In this document: piece by piece, positions 8,878 to 17,956 of the stretch
Position numbering within the stretch: position 1 is the first letter of the stretch
Layout of the letters: every line of letters starts with the position of its first letter
Assembly (NCBI RefSeq): GCF_001012825.1
Contig: NZ_LCZJ02000037.1
Coordinates: forward strand, 203,637-267,636
DNA: 64,000 nt
DNA from: Paenibacillus etheri
Lineage (GTDB): Bacteria; Bacillota; Bacilli; Paenibacillales; Paenibacillaceae
Direction of reading: 5' to 3'
Position numbers and translations under genes: made by a program
The notes under the pieces: generated by a model
Told to the model about the DNA's origin: nothing
What the model saw: only the letters and a program-made list of their open reading frames with translations
The model's database searches: none

Positions 8878-11800
8878 ATGAAAAGCTTAATTAATTTCTC
8901 GCTCAGGAACAAATTTGCCATTTGGCTTCTGACGATAATCATTGTATTTGCCGGTTTGTATAGCGGACTGACAATGAAGCAAGAAACCTTACCTAATATT
9001 AGTATACCCTATCTTAGCGTAACAACCATTTATCCAGGGGCTGCACCAGAAGGTGTTGTAAATGATGTCAGCAAACCCTTGGAGCAAAAGCTACGCAATG
9101 TAGATGGTGTGAAAACGATCACCTCCACTTCTCTGGAGAATGCCTCCAGTATCCAAATCGAGTTCGATTATGGTACGAATCTGGATAATGCGACAGCAGC
9201 AGTTCGCGAGTCGTTAAATGAAGTCTCACTGCCAGACAATGTGCAGAAGCCTTCCATTTCCCGCTTTAGCCTTAGCTCAATGCCTGTCGTCTCCCTTAGT
9301 TTATCAAATGGGGATTCAGAGGATCTTGAGGAACTAACCCGTATTGCCGAGAATGATATTCGTCCTGCCCTTGAGGATGTTGAGGGTGTTGCTTCTATAC
9401 AAATCTCTGGACAATATGTCAAAGAAGTTTCGCTTAAGTTCAATCAAGACAAGCTGGGCCAATACGGACTGACCGAAGATACGGTTAAAGGTATCATTCA
9501 GGGCTCTTCCCTCCGTGTTCCGCTTGGACTGTTCGACATGGACAAAGCTCAAAAGGCAGTTGTCGTGGATGGCAACATCACCACCGTTGAGGATCTTAAA
9601 AATGTGACCATTCCAGTAATGCCAACTGGTGCTACGGGCACTGCCGGGGCCGGGGCTCCTGGTGCAGGCTCGGCTGGTGCTGCTGGAGCAGGCGCTGCTG
9701 GCGGAGCTGCAAATATGGGACTACCAACCGTGAAGCTGGGAGAGCTTGCCACAATTGAGGTTGTTGGGAATTCTGAATCTATCTCCCGTACGAATGGTAA
9801 AGAATCGATCGGTATCCAGATTGTCAAAGCCAACGATGCCAATACTGTTGATGTCGTAAATGGCGTTAAGGACAAAACTGAAGAATTAAAAGCACAATAT
9901 AAAGGGATTGACCTTACAGTTCTGCTTGACCAAGGTAAGCCGATTGAGGACTCCGTAAATACAATGTTGTCCAAAGCGGTATTTGGTGCACTTTTCGCAG
10001 TAATTATCATTTTGGTCTTCCTGCGGAATATCCGTTCGACGATTATTTCTATCATCTCTATTCCATTATCATTGCTGATCGCAGTGTTATGTCTGCGTCA
10101 AATGGATATCACGCTTAATATGATGACCCTTGGTGCGATGACTGTTGCCATCGGACGGGTAGTCGATGACTCGATTGTAGTCATAGAGAACATATACCGG
10201 CGGCTCTCCTTATCCGGCGAGAAACTAAAAGGCCGGGAATTAATAAGTGCAGCCACACGTGAAATGTTCGTACCGATCATGTCCTCTACGATTGTAACCA
10301 TCGCGGTGTTCTTGCCGCTTGCCTTGGTTAGCGGTATGGTTGGCGAGCTGTTCTTGCCTTTCGCTTTAACCATGGTCTTCGCCCTGCTCGCTTCATTGGT
10401 AGTTGCGATCACCCTAGTTCCTGCAATGGCTCACTCGCTGTTCAGGAATGGATTAAAGGGTAAGAAAAATCACAGTGAGAAACCAGACAGAATGTCTGCC
10501 GGTTACCAAAACATTCTGAACTGGTGTCTTTCCCATAAACTCGTTACGTTCGGAGTAGCGGTTCTACTCCTTGCGGGCAGCTTGTTCCTGATCAAGCCTA
10601 TCGGCGTTAGCTTTATGCCTTCCCAAGAGGATAAAACGGTTATGCTAACCTACTCACCCAAGGCTGGACAAAGAACTGAAGAAGTTCAAGAACAAGGGCT
10701 GAAAGCTGAGAAATATATTTTAGCGCAGCAGCATGTGGATAAAATGCAATATTCCATCGGTGGCGGCGGCCCTATGGGTATGGGCGGATCCAGCAACTCC
10801 GGACTATTTTTCATCGTTTATGATAGTAATACTCCTGATTTCGAAAACGTAAAAGAGAAGTTGATTGAAGGCTTAGCCGCAGAAGTTCCAGATGGTGTGT
10901 GGGGCGATATGTCCGCCATGATGAGCGGAGGTATGGGTGGAAGCACGTTAACCGTGAATGTATTCGGAGACGAACTAGATCAAATTAAGCCGGTAGCGGA
11001 TGAGATCGCCAAGATCGTACAGGCTGACACTACTAATTTCAAAGATGGAGAAACAAGTCTCAAAGAAGCTTACGATCAATATACGATTGTAGCGGATCAA
11101 GAAAAGCTTAGCTCCCTTGGACTTACAGCGGGACAAATTGCAATGAAGCTTGCTCCTGCAGGCACACGTCCAGTACTCACAGAAGTGGAAATGGACGGCA
11201 AGAACTACAAAGTCTATATCGAAACAGATAAAGAAACGTATAAGAGTATTAAAGAAATGGAAGAGGCTACATTGACTTCTCCACTAGGCATCTCCGTGCC
11301 AATCGGGCAAGTCGCTAAAATTGAAAACGGCTCTTCCCCTGACTCGATTACTCGGATGGACGGCAAAATGAAGGTAGATGTCACTGCCGAGATTATTTCA
11401 AGTGACGTCAACAGTGCTTCAAACCTCGTGAAGGAAAAAGTAGATGCTATGGAATTACCTGATGGCGTAACGGTTAGCTTCGGTGGTGTAACCGAGCAGA
11501 TCAATGATACGTTTGGTCAATTAGGTATTGCTATGGCCGCGGCTATTGCCATCGTATACTTCGTGCTCGTGGTTACATTTGGCGGTGGGTTAGCTCCATT
11601 TGCTATCCTGTTCTCACTTCCTTTCACCATTATCGGGGTACTCGTAGCCCTTCTGATCGCTGGGGAAACCTTAAACGTCTCCTCCCTCATGGGTGCGCTG
11701 ATGTTGATTGGTATCGTAGTCACGAATGCGATTGTCCTAATCGACCGCGTTATTCATAAGGAAAAAGAAGGAATGACCACACGTCAAGCCTTGCTCGAAG

Positions 11801-12024
11801 CAGGCGGCACACGTTTACGTCCAATCCTGATGACTGCACTTGCAACGATTGGTGCATTGCTGCCACTGGTTACAGGACTTGAAAACAGTGCAGGAATCAT
11901 CTCCAAAGGACTAGGCGTTACCGTTATTGGCGGCTTGATCAGCTCCACACTGCTGACACTTGTAGTAGTACCAGTCGTGTATGAGTTCCTGATGAAATTC
12001 CGTAGTAAAAAGGTAATTGACTAG
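8878..12024 (+). CDS. RND-family efflux transporter (AcrB/SwrC-like)
   Basis: This 1048-residue inner-membrane proton-driven exporter has the standard RND layout: TM1 near residue 12, a large extracytoplasmic loop, TM2-6 (about 360-540), a second loop and TM8-12 at the C-terminus. The proton-relay region in TM4 reads GRVVDDSIVVIENI, with two adjacent Asp. It resembles the single-gene Gram-positive pumps such as B. subtilis SwrC (YerP), which confers surfactin and drug tolerance. Unusual are a Gly/Ala-rich linker of about 35 residues near position 245-280 and the Met/Gly-rich patches GGPMGMGG and MMSGGMGG. No adaptor or outer-membrane gene is nearby, as expected for a monoderm. GAGAGGAG precedes ATG 8878. 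Confidence 0.95.
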   Translation: MKSLINFSLRNKFAIWLLTIIIVFAGLYSGLTMKQETLPNISIPYLSVTTIYPGAAPEGVVNDVSKPLEQKLRNVDGVKTITSTSLENASSIQIEFDYGTNLDNATAAVRESLNEVSLPDNVQKPSISRFSLSSMPVVSLSLSNGDSEDLEELTRIAENDIRPALEDVEGVASIQISGQYVKEVSLKFNQDKLGQYGLTEDTVKGIIQGSSLRVPLGLFDMDKAQKAVVVDGNITTVEDLKNVTIPVMPTGATGTAGAGAPGAGSAGAAGAGAAGGAANMGLPTVKLGELATIEVVGNSESISRTNGKESIGIQIVKANDANTVDVVNGVKDKTEELKAQYKGIDLTVLLDQGKPIEDSVNTMLSKAVFGALFAVIIILVFLRNIRSTIISIISIPLSLLIAVLCLRQMDITLNMMTLGAMTVAIGRVVDDSIVVIENIYRRLSLSGEKLKGRELISAATREMFVPIMSSTIVTIAVFLPLALVSGMVGELFLPFALTMVFALLASLVVAITLVPAMAHSLFRNGLKGKKNHSEKPDRMSAGYQNILNWCLSHKLVTFGVAVLLLAGSLFLIKPIGVSFMPSQEDKTVMLTYSPKAGQRTEEVQEQGLKAEKYILAQQHVDKMQYSIGGGGPMGMGGSSNSGLFFIVYDSNTPDFENVKEKLIEGLAAEVPDGVWGDMSAMMSGGMGGSTLTVNVFGDELDQIKPVADEIAKIVQADTTNFKDGETSLKEAYDQYTIVADQEKLSSLGLTAGQIAMKLAPAGTRPVLTEVEMDGKNYKVYIETDKETYKSIKEMEEATLTSPLGISVPIGQVAKIENGSSPDSITRMDGKMKVDVTAEIISSDVNSASNLVKEKVDAMELPDGVTVSFGGVTEQINDTFGQLGIAMAAAIAIVYFVLVVTFGGGLAPFAILFSLPFTIIGVLVALLIAGETLNVSSLMGALMLIGIVVTNAIVLIDRVIHKEKEGMTTRQALLEAGGTRLRPILMTALATIGALLPLVTGLENSAGIISKGLGVTVIGGLISSTLLTLVVVPVVYEFLMKFRSKKVID

Positions 12025-12059
12025 AACACTTGATGCGAATCAAGTAAATATACTAAATC

Positions 12060-12110
12060 AAGAAGCTGTCTCAAAAGTAGTGAATGCTACTTATGGGGCA
12101 GCTTCTTTTT
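12060..12110 (+). terminator. Rho-independent terminator of the RND gene
   Basis: AGAAGCTG (12061-12068) pairs with CAGCTTCT (12099-12106), with an inner AGTAG/CTACT stem, followed by TTTTT. Confidence 0.88.
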
Positions 12111-12154
12111 ACTTGGACCTCCATTTAAATCACCAGTTACACTTCTTCAGCACG

Positions 12155-12185
12155 AAAAACCCGGCCTATTTTATAGGCCGGGCTC
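12155..12185 (-). terminator. Rho-independent terminator of the TorD-like gene
   Basis: CCCGGCCTA and TAGGCCGGG form a perfect 9-bp stem around TTTTA. On the minus strand it is followed by TTTTT. It lies 18 bases past the TorD-like stop. Confidence 0.9.
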
Positions 12186-12203
12186 TTTATTATATAGTGC
12201 TTC

Positions 12204-12896
12204 TTATACCATTGCTGTTGCACTGCTCTCCAGCGAAGCTCTCCAGGAACGCAGCATTTGCAGATCAAGGGGTAGAAACTCTGCGAGCATATGGGAAAGT
12301 CCCAAATACAACGTACTATTCGTTGCTGCATTTAATTTCTCACAGAACTGTGGAGTCCATTGCAGTAAATGATCCTCCAAAAAGGCTACCTGAATATCAA
12401 GTAGTTCCATAGCACTTCTAATTGAGAAGCTGTTGTACAACATACGCTCATGCATCACTGCCATAAACTCCAGTTCAATAGCAATATGATCATCAGCTTC
12501 ACCATTACATTTGTTAAATACAATTCCCGCTGAAGTATATACTTCAGCAAGCACGTTGCAGAAATCTTCAGCACGACCCAGAATAGCAGCTTCACGTAAT
12601 TTAAAAGAGCTTACTGTCTGCTCGTGCATAAGCCGTTTATACTCTTGGGTCTCTTTCTCACATATATATGGTAGCTTATTCGGTTCCTGACTCAAATAGC
12701 GCTTCAGTTCCCGGCCACCTTCCGTCATCTCTGCAGCAACACTCATCTTACGATTGCGGCTCCACTGAGCCACAAGCGAGAGTGATGGTTTTCTACCCAA
12801 AAAATCCACTAAAAGCTGATATATTAATCCCCGACTTTCCAACCAATGGCTAAATGCCTCCGGCACGGCGAGCGATGGAACAGTTTGCATAGTCAT
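12204..12896 (-). CDS. TorD/DmsD-like molecular chaperone for molybdoenzymes
   Basis: TorD-type proteins are all-helical cytoplasmic chaperones that hold molybdoenzyme apoproteins until the cofactor is inserted. The 230-residue protein is helical throughout, with features seen in Firmicute TorD proteins: WLESRGLIYQLLVDFLGRKP at the N-terminus, and ELEFMAVMHERM followed by FLEDHLLQWTPQFCEKL in the second half, the E-F-x-x-M..H..FL..HL-xxW pattern of the family. I choose ATG 12896 because GGAGGA lies eight bases upstream. It is divergent from moaA, consistent with a role in Moco enzyme maturation, but no client enzyme is in the window. Confidence 0.75.
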   Translation of the reverse strand: MTMQTVPSLAVPEAFSHWLESRGLIYQLLVDFLGRKPSLSLVAQWSRNRKMSVAAEMTEGGRELKRYLSQEPNKLPYICEKETQEYKRLMHEQTVSSFKLREAAILGRAEDFCNVLAEVYTSAGIVFNKCNGEADDHIAIELEFMAVMHERMLYNSFSIRSAMELLDIQVAFLEDHLLQWTPQFCEKLNAATNSTLYLGLSHMLAEFLPLDLQMLRSWRASLESSATAMV

Positions 12897-13309
12897 TTTG
12901 CAAATCCTCCTCAATGGGTTTCCCGGTCACACACCGTCAGTTGATCGACGTGCATTTTTCCGGTATCCTTTCTGTTTTCGCAAAAGTGAACGTAAAAGTA
13001 ATCCGCACCTAGATTATATCGGATATTTAAAACGCTTTCCGTGAGCATTCTATGACTAATCACATCATTTGTCGTACTTTTGTCACATTTTCACAACGCT
13101 ATTTCGGCTTTATCATTCTATTTAGTTTGTCCATTATTATGCAAAAAAATCACAACCCGTCTTCTTCAAATAGAGGGTGTTTAACCCGTCCAACAGTTTG
13201 CTCATTGACGTACCCGCGAGCGATCTTTAAAATTCTAAACAAGTATAAACACCTTCGCCTCTTAAGAAGGAAAGCATTCAAAACACCAACAAATGAAGGG
13301 AGCAACGCT
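12897..13309. other. Divergent intergenic region, torD-like / moaA
   Basis: This 413-bp gap must hold promoters for both divergent genes. I see the TorD RBS (12903-12908) and the moaA RBS AAGGGAGC at 13296-13303, but no convincing -35/-10 pair and no riboswitch fold. A TTGTCAC..TTCACAA element at about 13087-13103 is discussed under rejected items. Long open frames extending moaA upstream to 13052 are not protein-like. Confidence 0.6.
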
Positions 13310-14311
13310 ATGGAGCCGCTGACGGACCCTTTTGGACGTTTACATGATTACATCCGCATTTCGGTTACCGACCGCTGCAACCTGCGTTGCATTTATTGTA
13401 TGCCAGCGGAAGGGATGGAATTCCAGCCGCAGGACGAGATTCTGAGCTATGAGGAAATCACCGCAATTGTGGAATCGCTAGCACCCCTTGGATTGCGCAA
13501 GGTACGGCTAACTGGTGGAGAACCACTTGTACGCAAAGACCTAGAGAAGCTAGTGACTATGATATCCGCCATACCGGGAATTGAAGATATTTCACTGACT
13601 ACGAACGGATTAATGCTTCCAGCTAAAGCAGCGCTACTAAAAGAAGCTGGGCTGTCACGAGTGAACATTAGTCTGGACTCTTTACGGCAAGATCGCTTCT
13701 CTATGATTACACGTGGAGGTGAGGTCTCCAAGGTACTAAAGGGGATCGAGGCCGCACAAGCTGCTGGGCTGGATCCGATCAAGCTTAATGTTGTGTTGAT
13801 GAGAGGGATTAATGATGACGAGATCAAAGACTTCATCTCCCTTACGTTGAACAGTCCACTAAATGTACGTTTTATAGAATATATGCCTATCGGAAGCGCT
13901 ACTGATTCTTGGCGCCAATCTTATCTGCCGCTGGAAACCGTTATAGAAGCTTGTACTGCGGCCGGTTGGGAAACCGAGGAAGCAGAGATGCCATCTGGAA
14001 ACGGCCCTTCCCAGAATCGGCGGGTTATTGGAGCACAAGGAACGTTCGGATTAATCCATCCCGTAAGCGATCACTTTTGCGATAACTGCAATCGTCTAAG
14101 ACTAACTGCAGATGGCCATATCAAAGCTTGTCTGTATTGGGAAGATGAGTACAATGTCCGTCCCCTAATAAGTGATCCCGCAGCAGTGCAAGCCTTATTC
14201 CGCAAAGCTCTGGGTAACAAGCCACATAACCACGAAATGGCATTAGCCTTAGAGAAAAAAGCACAAAGCCACACGCCGACGGCCCGGCGCATGTCTCAAA
14301 TCGGAGGCTAG
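13310..14311 (+). CDS. moaA: GTP 3',8-cyclase (molybdenum cofactor biosynthesis)
   Basis: MoaA is a radical-SAM enzyme that starts molybdopterin synthesis by cyclising GTP. The protein has the N-terminal 4Fe-4S motif CNLRCIYC within [13 protein letters not shown], the SAM-binding TGGEPLVR, and the second cluster ligands [16 protein letters not shown] near the C-terminus, and it ends in the conserved Gly-Gly tail. ATG 13310 ([10 protein letters not shown], 333 residues) has GAAGGGAGC upstream and fits the usual family length. Longer upstream frames lack these properties. It is the only Moco synthesis gene here. Confidence 0.96.
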   Translation: MEPLTDPFGRLHDYIRISVTDRCNLRCIYCMPAEGMEFQPQDEILSYEEITAIVESLAPLGLRKVRLTGGEPLVRKDLEKLVTMISAIPGIEDISLTTNGLMLPAKAALLKEAGLSRVNISLDSLRQDRFSMITRGGEVSKVLKGIEAAQAAGLDPIKLNVVLMRGINDDEIKDFISLTLNSPLNVRFIEYMPIGSATDSWRQSYLPLETVIEACTAAGWETEEAEMPSGNGPSQNRRVIGAQGTFGLIHPVSDHFCDNCNRLRLTADGHIKACLYWEDEYNVRPLISDPAAVQALFRKALGNKPHNHEMALALEKKAQSHTPTARRMSQIGG

Positions 14312-14323
14312 ACTGTCTCATTA

Positions 14324-14368
14324 AAAACGCCGCTTTTCCCCAAGCCATCTGGGGAAAGCGGCGTTTCA
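14324..14368 (+). terminator. Rho-independent terminator after moaA
   Basis: A long GC-rich stem, AACGCCGCTTTTCCCC paired with GGGGAAAGCGGCGTT (one bulge), has loop AGCCATC and a TTTCATTT tail. The opposite strand can also terminate, but the minus-strand gene ahead ends beyond it. Confidence 0.88.
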
Positions 14369-14403
14369 TTTAGAGATTAAAGGATAGTCTTCGCCATCCA
14401 CTA

Positions 14404-17400
14404 TTATAGATATAGAGCCTCAAGCAGCTTGTAAAGCGTCGCTGCTGCCTCCGCTCTTGTAGCATTGTTCTCAGGTCGGAACGTATTATCCTCGAATCCA
14501 CCCAAAATACCCGCTTCAACACCCGCTTTTACAGATGCCTGTGCCCATTGCGGAATGGAGGCAAGATCCGCGAAGTTCCCCTCTTTATCCGTTTGCTTGT
14601 AGGCATTAGCCTTCAAAGCATTGGCGAGCATAACTGACATTTCAGCACGGGTAATCTTCTCCGAAGGCTCGAAGAACATTTTACCGTTCACATCATATCC
14701 ACGAAGGATTCCGGCATCTACCGCCGCTGCTACATCACCTGCAGCCCAAGCTGGAATCGCACTTTGATCCGCGAATTTCACTGTGCTACCTGTAGTTTGC
14801 AAACCAAGCGCCCGTACAATCATAGAAGCGAACTGTGCCCGGGTAACATCCTCATTCGGACGGAAGGTATGATCCTCGTACCCTTTCATGACGCCCATTC
14901 CGATTAGACGGTCTGTAAACGCCGTGGACCAATGATTATTCAAATCGGTAATCGATGGGGCCTGATAAGTAAACACAGCATATTTGGCAAGCTGATTTAC
15001 GCTTGCAGTTATAGTCCCACCCGTTTGACTCTGACCACCAACATAAATCCACTTTTTAAGCTGTTCGTTGTAATAGTAGATAGCTGCCTTATGCCCCGAT
15101 GTAATCTTGGTTACATCGTAATTGAGGGACAGTTCCACAGGCTTATTGAGCATGCCTGCCTTGTCACTAGTAAGCTCTACTGTTGCACTCACTGCCTGAA
15201 GACCGCCCATTGCTGGCGTCTCACCAGTGGTAACAACCGAAAAGGCAATTTCACTGTCACTAGACAACGCTCCAGCCGGAATCGTAAAGCTGCCCACGTC
15301 TTTAAGTGTGCCCGTTCCTCCCTGCTGTGCTTTAACATCCAATTCCACCTGCGGAGATGTAGACGGCTGCTCTGTAGGAGATGTCGTCGCGGTAGGGACT
15401 GGAGTTGTAACTGGTCCGCTGCCCCCTCCGTTATTATTGCCCCCTTCACTGCTAGTGTCCGTGGTTACAACTACGGTGCGTACAACCTCAGCTGCCGCAT
15501 TACCAGCCAAATCTGTGGCATTGTACTTCAATGTATAGGCTCCTGGAGTCTGAACATCCACTGTTCCTGTCACCAGGATAGAGCCTGCAATCCCAACCTT
15601 GTCAGTAACGTCTGCGCCCGGGTCCTTGAAGTCCCCCCCTTGGGTCAGACTAAGCTGGGTATCCCCCTTCAGGGTAATCACAGGTGCTGTACGATCAATA
15701 TTCACAGCAATCGGCAATGTGGTCTTATTTTCTAAAGAATCCGTTGCCTTAAATTGCAGTTGATGTTGGCCTTCTTCCGAAATCTCAACCACTTTCCCAC
15801 TTTCATAGGGTAGGAAATTTCCGTTTACATCAGTCGCTAATTGAATGGATACTTCCGAGCCAGGAATATACACGCTAGCATACACGCTTACAGAAACACT
15901 CTGATTCGTCCAGTCATCGCTTAGATAAGCTTGCCCGCTCTCAGTCTTTAATGTGCTGTGAAGCACCAATGGGTTGATACTATCATCTCCGCTAAGCGTT
16001 ACTTCAAAGGTCTTCGTGTCCGTAGCCAATCCCCGCTGAATCGTAGCTGTTAATGTCAGCTTCGTATCCATCTTAGGTTGGAAGGTGATTTTACCTTCAT
16101 TCGACATCAGAACCGGATTGGAGCTTTTCCACACAATACTTGTCCCGTGTTTGCCTTCGGTAGGCAACGTTAGATCAGAAGTTACTGCGCTTGTGTCTCC
16201 TAGATCTAATGCAGTCATAGTATCGTTAACAGCCTGCTGATCACTGTACGACTCTACATCTACAAAAATCGGATTGGAATAAAACCACATATCACTATAA
16301 TTACGAGTATTGATCTCTTCGAAACGAGTTAAGTTATCGACGGTATTATTTTTCGGATCAATCTGCGGTTCCCCGTTAACTGTTTCTCCAGCAACATCAG
16401 TTCCAAGGTTAGTCCCTCTTAACCGGAAATAACGATCCTTGTCCGCTGCCCCTACCTTATACTTAATGACATTGTAGCCTTCCGCATCTGTAGTCCATTC
16501 CTCGCTTGTGAAACGTTTCAGTACTTTTGTTGTATCGTTAGTTGCTTTGGTGTACTCAGGTGAACCTGAATCAACCTTGCCATTGACTTCACCCGAGATC
16601 AAATCTACATGGTCCACCTTAACTGCGTCGCCATTATTATTTTGCTGTGGACTTTTGAAACGGATCGTAAGCTCTAGGTCGTCCCCTTGTTTTACGTCCA
16701 GTTCGCCGCCCATTTCTTCCTCTTGTCCATCTCCAGACACGTTAAACTCTAACTCGTTGATGAGATCTCCAAAAACAGAGAAGGATTTCCCTGACCGCAT
16801 GCCGTCTACGACAGCGTTAATATCGGAGCCATCCACCCAGGTGTAGTTCTTGGAATACTCGCCAGGCCAGTAACCGCTGGAGAATTGATCATTTTTTGTT
16901 TTGAAATGAAAGTCTGAATTAGCAAAATTCCAAAATCTACGACCCTCGCCAAGCAGTGCATCCCACATTCCTCCAAGCTGCGCAACCTTGACGTCTGTAC
17001 CTCCGTAAGTCTCAGGCGTCTCTCCTCGGTCGCTCGCCATCTGATTGCCCAGCATACCTTCAAAGCCGAAGACAAGATTCGGATCGATATTGTTAAAGTC
17101 ACGGATATCCTCTATTCTAAGCTCCGAGCTCGTACCATTTTTTCTGGAGGGGTGATTGATCAGTACATAGCTATCTGGATAATAATTACTTAGCCATTTC
17201 ATAGCTGTGCGAGTATCTTCTCTTGTAGAAAAAGCTCTAGTATCCGCCGCGCTCCACTCAGCCACATCTGCCGGATCGAACATACTTACATCCCGATTAG
17301 TAAATAAATATTCAAATTGATTAATAGCTTTCAAAGCTTCTGCGGAGCCTGGATGATCTGTAACAATCCCAACCGCGGCATGATCATATTGGGGCATATC

Positions 17401-17826
17401 CCACTCAAAGCCGGAAAAAATGATTTTCCCAGCATATTTGCCTTCTGCCTGTAACTTCTTAATTTTCTCATTCTGATAATCCACAATACCTTGAGACATC
17501 GGAATGGAGCCGCCAGGAAGATTCACCCCTTCGTCATCCCGGTCAGAAACCCGAAGGTGATCAGCCAGTGCCATCCAGTCAAAACCATTTTGTTCAAATG
17601 CAGCATTGAGCACACTTTTCAATGACTCCTGAGCATCGTTCGATTCAAACGTATGTGCATGGTATTCACCTGTCATCCATTTCCCGGAATGTTCAGAAGC
17701 TGTAGCCGTGATATCAGGCGCCGATTCACCTGAAGCACTATAAACCGTCTGTAATGAAAAGTTGGGTGCTAACAATAATACGGCCAGCGAACTAGTTAGA
17801 AAAACGCGAACTTTGCTCTTCTTCAA
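14404..17826 (-). CDS. Secreted SLH-anchored protein with N-terminal PHP-type (CehA/McbA-like) metallohydrolase domain
   Basis: The 1140-residue protein begins with a signal peptide (KKSKVRVFLTSSLAVLLLA, likely cut near residue 31). Next is a PHP-type domain with metal-ligand motifs GEYHAHTF (H56, H58), MALADH, GFEWDMPQYDHAAVG, NHPSRKNG and NSDFHF. A long beta-rich middle follows, including an Ig-like repeat (LVLHSTLKTESG on) and a DUF5011-like module (GGDFKDPGADVTDKVG). A Ser/Thr/Pro-rich linker (about residues 795-830) precedes three SLH repeats at the C-terminus (NHWSTAFTDRLIGMGVMKGY is the first). SLH repeats bind pyruvylated wall polymer, so the enzyme is probably displayed on the cell surface. 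The substrate, probably a phosphoester, is unknown. It is transcribed alone. Confidence 0.88.
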   Translation of the reverse strand: MKKSKVRVFLTSSLAVLLLAPNFSLQTVYSASGESAPDITATASEHSGKWMTGEYHAHTFESNDAQESLKSVLNAAFEQNGFDWMALADHLRVSDRDDEGVNLPGGSIPMSQGIVDYQNEKIKKLQAEGKYAGKIIFSGFEWDMPQYDHAAVGIVTDHPGSAEALKAINQFEYLFTNRDVSMFDPADVAEWSAADTRAFSTREDTRTAMKWLSNYYPDSYVLINHPSRKNGTSSELRIEDIRDFNNIDPNLVFGFEGMLGNQMASDRGETPETYGGTDVKVAQLGGMWDALLGEGRRFWNFANSDFHFKTKNDQFSSGYWPGEYSKNYTWVDGSDINAVVDGMRSGKSFSVFGDLINELEFNVSGDGQEEEMGGELDVKQGDDLELTIRFKSPQQNNNGDAVKVDHVDLISGEVNGKVDSGSPEYTKATNDTTKVLKRFTSEEWTTDAEGYNVIKYKVGAADKDRYFRLRGTNLGTDVAGETVNGEPQIDPKNNTVDNLTRFEEINTRNYSDMWFYSNPIFVDVESYSDQQAVNDTMTALDLGDTSAVTSDLTLPTEGKHGTSIVWKSSNPVLMSNEGKITFQPKMDTKLTLTATIQRGLATDTKTFEVTLSGDDSINPLVLHSTLKTESGQAYLSDDWTNQSVSVSVYASVYIPGSEVSIQLATDVNGNFLPYESGKVVEISEEGQHQLQFKATDSLENKTTLPIAVNIDRTAPVITLKGDTQLSLTQGGDFKDPGADVTDKVGIAGSILVTGTVDVQTPGAYTLKYNATDLAGNAAAEVVRTVVVTTDTSSEGGNNNGGGSGPVTTPVPTATTSPTEQPSTSPQVELDVKAQQGGTGTLKDVGSFTIPAGALSSDSEIAFSVVTTGETPAMGGLQAVSATVELTSDKAGMLNKPVELSLNYDVTKITSGHKAAIYYYNEQLKKWIYVGGQSQTGGTITASVNQLAKYAVFTYQAPSITDLNNHWSTAFTDRLIGMGVMKGYEDHTFRPNEDVTRAQFASMIVRALGLQTTGSTVKFADQSAIPAWAAGDVAAAVDAGILRGYDVNGKMFFEPSEKITRAEMSVMLANALKANAYKQTDKEGNFADLASIPQWAQASVKAGVEAGILGGFEDNTFRPENNATRAEAAATLYKLLEALYL

Positions 17827-17917
17827 AATGATTAATCCTCCGATGTTTTTTGGATTTTCGTAGATTCTATATTTAGAATAGTAGAAAATTGTAAAGACAT
17901 GTCGGATTTTGTTGCAT

Positions 17918-17947
17918 GTTTATGTAAATATTCTTATTTACATAAAC
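17918..17947. repeat. Perfect 13-bp inverted repeat in the SLH-protein leader
   Basis: GTTTATGTAAATA, four bases TTCT, then TATTTACATAAAC. It lies ten bases beyond the histidine-kinase stop and about 90 bases upstream of the SLH gene start, both on the minus strand. It lacks a GC stem and a T tail, so it resembles a dimeric operator more than a terminator, though an AT-rich terminator for the kinase gene remains possible. Confidence 0.7.
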
Positions 17948-17956
17948 ACTGCCCAT

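Noticed and set aside
13087..13103. Rex-like site TTGTCAC-ATT-TTCACAA upstream of moaA
   Set aside because: Only one half matches TTCACAA; the spacer and left half do not fit TTGTGAA-N4-TTCACAA.
13052..13309. N-terminal extension of MoaA to 13052
   Set aside because: The added 86 residues are not MoaA-like and bypass a good RBS at 13296-13303.
14932..15735. 267-codon plus-strand frame antisense to the SLH protein gene
   Set aside because: Cys/His-rich composition typical of an antisense shadow; the minus-strand frame is a clear protein.
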